This document shows, in pieces, positions 60,585-64,000 of a DNA stretch of 64,000 bases. A program made the translations under genes and the position numbers. Source of the stretch: Mucilaginibacter sp. L3T2-6 (GTDB lineage Bacteria > Bacteroidota > Bacteroidia > Sphingobacteriales > Sphingobacteriaceae); the NCBI RefSeq assembly GCF_030519355.1, contig NZ_JAUMKC010000012.1, forward strand, positions 62,001 to 126,000, read 5' to 3'. The notes below the pieces were generated by a model. It saw nothing but the letters and a program-made list of their open reading frames with translations, searched no databases and had not been told where the DNA came from. The number at the start of each line of letters is the position of its first letter. Position 1 is the first letter of the stretch.

Positions 60585-62186
60585 ATGGACGCAGCCTGTA
60601 TAAGCTACAAAGAAACCGGGGCTTTCTCCCCAACTGTTATCGATTATCTGGAAGACGCCCCGGCGCTTCGCCCGTTTTATACTTACCGTCCTGATTTTGA
60701 TGGCTTTGAACAGTTCCTGTGCAAGAAAAAAGTTGTCGCCGACAGAAAAATTTTGGTGGATGTATTGCTTGAACAATATGCAAGATTAAATGGACATAAG
60801 ACCGATTTTGCCACACCTCTCCAGGCTGTGAAAGACTTGGCGCTTGATAGTACTTATACCGTTACTACAGGCCACCAGCTGAACATTTTTGCAGGTCCGC
60901 TTTACTTTATTTATAAAATCGTAACCGCTATAAAGCTGGCCCGCCAGCTCAAAGAAAAATTTCCGGATAAAAATTTCGTGCCCGTTTACTGGATGGCATC
61001 GGAAGACCATGATTTTGCCGAGATAAACTACACCAATATCGGCGGCAAGAAAGTGCATTGGTGGTACGAGGCGTCCGGCGCGACCGGCCGTATTAACCCG
61101 GAGACCATGCGTGTGGCTATCAATCAATATAAAGGCGCTTTGGGCATAGATAATCACGCCGATGAGCTGGGTGAAATTGTAGAGACGGCCTATACTAAAT
61201 TTGATAAGCTGGCCGATGCTACACGTTATTTGGTGAATGCGTTGTTTGGGCAGTACGGGCTTGTGATCATTGACGCAGATGACCATCGCTTCAAGCAGTC
61301 ATTCGCACCCATCATCGCACGTGATATTATCGAACAAAACAGCTTCAAAAACATCGAGGTTACCAATAAAAAGCTACACGAATTAGGCGTACATATACAG
61401 GTTAACCCGCGTGAGATAAACTTTTTTTACCTGATGGACGGTCTGCGCGAGCGCCTTGTCTTCGAGCATGACCGCTACCGGGTGATGAATACCGAAATCA
61501 GCTTTTCGGAAGAAGAACTGCGTAACGAGATTGATACCTATCCTGAGCGTTTCAGTCCGAATGTGGTCATGCGTCCATTGTACCAGGAATGCATATTACC
61601 TAACATCGCCTACATTGGCGGCGGGGCCGAAGTAGTTTACTGGCTGGAGTTAAAATCTAACTTTGATTTTTACCAGGTAGATTTTCCTATTTTGATTTTA
61701 CGTAACTCCGGCCTTTTAATCGAAAAAGAAACCGCTGCGAAGATCATTCGTATGGAGTTGCAACCGGCCGAGCTCTTTAAGCCCGCCGACGAAATAAAAA
61801 ACAACTGGATAAAAAAGCATAGCCAACACAACCTTTCGCTTAGCGACGAGTGGGACGAGTTAAACTCGGTTTTTGATAAGCTGAAACAGCGTGCAGCTAA
61901 AATTGAGCCTACGCTGGCGCCATCCACCGAAGCCGTAAAAGCGCGCTTGAAGCATGCTATGGATAACCTGGAGAAGAAACTGGTTAAAGCAGAGCGGCGC
62001 AATTATCAGACCCGGCTCGAACAGATTGAACACATCAAAGAAGATATTTTCCCGAAAGATAGCCTGCAGGAACGTACCGAAAACTTCGGCTTGTTCTACG
62101 TAAAGTGGGGGCAGAGCTTTATAGAGGAGTTGGTTCGGGCGTTCGAGCCACTGGACTTTCAGTTTACAGTGTTAACGGAAGTGTAA
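60585..62186 (+). CDS. bshC: Bacillithiol biosynthesis cysteine-adding enzyme BshC
   Basis: A 533-residue protein. Marks are VTTGHQLNIFAGPLYFIYKI near residue 90, PVYWMASEDHDFAEI and PNVVMRPLYQECILPNIAYI, with a C-terminal coiled coil. BshC adds Cys to GlcN-malate in the last step of bacillithiol synthesis, a thiol used by many Bacteroidota. It supports the redox gene content of the window. Likely cytoplasmic. Confidence 0.94.
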   Translation: MDAACISYKETGAFSPTVIDYLEDAPALRPFYTYRPDFDGFEQFLCKKKVVADRKILVDVLLEQYARLNGHKTDFATPLQAVKDLALDSTYTVTTGHQLNIFAGPLYFIYKIVTAIKLARQLKEKFPDKNFVPVYWMASEDHDFAEINYTNIGGKKVHWWYEASGATGRINPETMRVAINQYKGALGIDNHADELGEIVETAYTKFDKLADATRYLVNALFGQYGLVIIDADDHRFKQSFAPIIARDIIEQNSFKNIEVTNKKLHELGVHIQVNPREINFFYLMDGLRERLVFEHDRYRVMNTEISFSEEELRNEIDTYPERFSPNVVMRPLYQECILPNIAYIGGGAEVVYWLELKSNFDFYQVDFPILILRNSGLLIEKETAAKIIRMELQPAELFKPADEIKNNWIKKHSQHNLSLSDEWDELNSVFDKLKQRAAKIEPTLAPSTEAVKARLKHAMDNLEKKLVKAERRNYQTRLEQIEHIKEDIFPKDSLQERTENFGLFYVKWGQSFIEELVRAFEPLDFQFTVLTEV

Positions 62187-62243
62187 AAAATAGCTTGGTC
62201 TTTCTGCAGGCTACTAAGCTTTAAAACTTCGTAAATATTAAGA

Positions 62244-63926
62244 TCACTTCTGAGTTATTACAAATACCGTTTCTGTTTTCGCTTCGAGGGCAACCGCATT
62301 TATTGTCAACTGTCCTTTACTAACCTCAAATCGATTAGCTTGTTTTCGCTGCCTTGTCTCGGGGTCGAAAGATTCCACGGTTGCAGTTTTACCTTCAACG
62401 CTGAATGATATTGGCGTAGTTATTTTCTCGCCTGTATTATTCAGCATGTAGATAAAATATTTATTCCCGCACCTGACACCATAGCTTTCTATCCTGCCGG
62501 AGCTTACGGAAAACTGTTCAAAATTACCATTTCCAGCTTTCAGCATCTCATCACTTACCTGCCGGACGCCATTAAAATAAGGCGTCATATTGCGGGTGTC
62601 AAAAAGCTCCCACCACCAGGTCATCGGCAGGATAGGCGTTTGGCTGAACAGGCCGTACCATAGTCCGCGCTTGTAATCAAAATCAAAGCTCTCGCCGTAT
62701 TTTGGATTATCATCTTCCCAGCGATACCCAAACTCGCCAACCACGTATGGTTTTCCGAAAGTTTGAATGTAGTCGGGATAAATAGCCGGTATTTTTTCGG
62801 TGTGCTTGTAAATATGTTTCTGGTTAAAATCGATATAAGCGATGGAATTCATACCCATAATATCCCGGTGGGATACACTGGTAGTAACCAGGTGATGATA
62901 AGGGTCGATATCTTTAAGGTAGCGGCTCATTTCGTCGTGCCACTGGGTAATTGCCGCATGGGGAATTAATATACTGTCAGCGCTGTTAAATGCAGCATTA
63001 TCTACCTCGTTAAAAAATTCAAACGCCGCAATGCTGGTACTGTATCCCCAGCGGGCCACTACATAACGAAGCTTGTTTTTATACCTGTCGCGAGCGCTGC
63101 GCAGCGTAAAGAATTCTGCCGGGGTTTTGGCCGGACCGCCATTTAAAACATTATATGGGCTGTTCTTCCATCCGCCGTCCTCCATCAGGTGACCATGCCA
63201 GTCCATCGTAAGCATAAAATATAAATGCAGCGAATCGGTGAGCTTTACCAGTTCGTCCATGCGTTGAATAGCGCCCGGGTTAAAGTATTCAGTGGTGTTG
63301 CTGTAGCGTTTGGTTGAGCTCACCTTTTGCCATTCGAGTGGTATGTTCCAGTAACACATCCATGTACGGAAAAAATTGGCGCCGTTTTTTGCCAGGGTCG
63401 GTAACAAATAATCATAGGTCCATTTTGGATTTTCAAATGAGCGCGACTCCCACCCCACATTTTCCCCTATGCCACGAAATAATTGCCCGTTGTCAAATTT
63501 GAATGTCCACAAAGTGTTTTTGTGCAGAAAGCCGGGCTTCTGTGTTGCCGCTACTATAAAAGATGCAGACTTTGATTCATCTGAACCGTCTTTATTTTGA
63601 AGATGGAAGGTATAACTATACTTCCCCGTTTCCTGAGGCGCGAATCTTGCCTTCCATGTTGATGCGCCTGCGTTCCCGCTTTCATAATAACAAGGCAGCG
63701 CTACAGGCTTACCGGAAGGCGAAATCAATACCATGTCGAGCTTGATATCTTTTTGATCGTATGGGTTGGTATAAGAGGCGTTTACGGTGATGTTCCATTC
63801 CGCCTTTTCATATTCACTGACGGTTGATTTCAATAGCCGGAAACCATTTATTTTAGGCTGCGCAGCGGCAGAAAAAGTTATTAAAACCAGTAAATAAAAG
63901 GGGGATATGATCTTCAATGTTTTCAT
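62244..63926 (-). CDS. Secreted DUF5060/GH5-like glycosidase
   Basis: A 560-residue protein with signal peptide (1-22, ending SAAAQ). The N-terminal DUF5060 beta domain (~30-125) precedes a TIM-barrel domain: acid/base region FEFFNEVDNAAF (Asn-Glu) and nucleophile region VVGEFGYRWEDD (Glu), with HGHLMEDGGW between. The C-terminal ~90 residues form a beta domain. It probably cleaves a beta-glycan in the periplasm; substrate unknown. Promoter and start context lie beyond 63927. Confidence 0.85.
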   Translation of the reverse strand: MKTLKIISPFYLLVLITFSAAAQPKINGFRLLKSTVSEYEKAEWNITVNASYTNPYDQKDIKLDMVLISPSGKPVALPCYYESGNAGASTWKARFAPQETGKYSYTFHLQNKDGSDESKSASFIVAATQKPGFLHKNTLWTFKFDNGQLFRGIGENVGWESRSFENPKWTYDYLLPTLAKNGANFFRTWMCYWNIPLEWQKVSSTKRYSNTTEYFNPGAIQRMDELVKLTDSLHLYFMLTMDWHGHLMEDGGWKNSPYNVLNGGPAKTPAEFFTLRSARDRYKNKLRYVVARWGYSTSIAAFEFFNEVDNAAFNSADSILIPHAAITQWHDEMSRYLKDIDPYHHLVTTSVSHRDIMGMNSIAYIDFNQKHIYKHTEKIPAIYPDYIQTFGKPYVVGEFGYRWEDDNPKYGESFDFDYKRGLWYGLFSQTPILPMTWWWELFDTRNMTPYFNGVRQVSDEMLKAGNGNFEQFSVSSGRIESYGVRCGNKYFIYMLNNTGEKITTPISFSVEGKTATVESFDPETRQRKQANRFEVSKGQLTINAVALEAKTETVFVITQK

Positions 63927-64000
63927 GAATGTGCTGCTTTATAGCGGTATATTATCCAGCCCACCCCTCCCTGTCCAGGCTTCTGAAATGTATAGCTTCG

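Noticed and set aside
1..64000. Mobile element, prophage, tRNA or rRNA genes
   Set aside because: I found no transposase, integrase, phage structural gene or tRNA-like cloverleaf, and no rRNA segments by reading; subtle cases cannot be excluded without a search tool.

Overview
The window is chromosomal DNA from a member of the Bacteroidota, most probably Sphingobacteriaceae and close to Mucilaginibacter or Pedobacter. Four things support this. The order rpmB, rpmG, DUF4295 protein, ftsY, rimO is typical of the phylum. The promoters carry the Bacteroidota -7 element (TAnnTTTG) with an upstream TTTG. Genes lack strong Shine-Dalgarno sequences and several probably start at TTG. Typical families are present: DUF4097, DUF3857, DUF4142, beta-L-arabinofuranosidase GH127, DUF5060 and bacillithiol synthesis (bshC). 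The genus is an inference. I see no rRNA, tRNA, CRISPR array, transposase or phage gene.

Layout. 0-7.3 kb: an MFS transporter, three tandem AhpD-like carboxymuconolactone decarboxylase genes, a DUF2165 membrane protein, then an ArsR repressor leading a run of small genes (SRPBCC, DoxX, DUF1801/YdeI, VOC, DUF4256). 7.3-21.2 kb: a stress and redox block with a GH130 protein, Mn catalase, an unknown 734-residue protein, an iron permease-like protein, DUF2252, pyrophosphatase, DUF421, DUF892, DUF72, a cupin, a CinA-like amidase, an FAD/Rieske oxidoreductase, an SDR and a KTSC protein. 21.2-29.2 kb: a secreted glucoamylase-like protein, a signalling group (histidine kinase, receiver, receiver-cyclase fusion, divergent HD hydrolase), YitT, DUF4142 and a membrane acyltransferase. 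29.2-34.6 kb: rlmF, an SPFH protein paired with a divergent NAD-kinase-fold protein, a threonyl-tRNA synthetase without TGS domain, and a MoaF-like protein. 34.7-42 kb: a secreted TPR/MORN-like repeat protein with two DUF3857/transglutaminase-like proteins, one with an intact triad and one without. 42-49 kb: exonuclease III, GluQ, a histidine kinase, an AraC regulator, an SDR, and a second ArsR module (ArsR, VOC, SRPBCC). 49-52.2 kb: an ECF sigma factor, a membrane anti-sigma factor with HEAT-like repeats and two DUF4097 proteins. 52.3-56.7 kb: GH127, CsbD and acetyl-CoA synthetase. 57.1-62.2 kb: the ribosomal/ftsY/rimO/bshC core. 62.2-63.9 kb: a secreted DUF5060 glycosidase.

Best leads. (1) Both ArsR promoters have the same architecture: two 16-bp dyads 10 bp apart enclosing the -7 element. 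(2) Direct repeats upstream of the 46.2 kb SDR look like an AraC-type activator site. (3) The SPFH/NAD-kinase-like pair. (4) The MORN-like/transglutaminase operon with its active/inactive pair. (5) A second-type ThrRS. (6) A receiver-cyclase module facing an HD hydrolase. None of these is proven; each rests on sequence reading without database searches.
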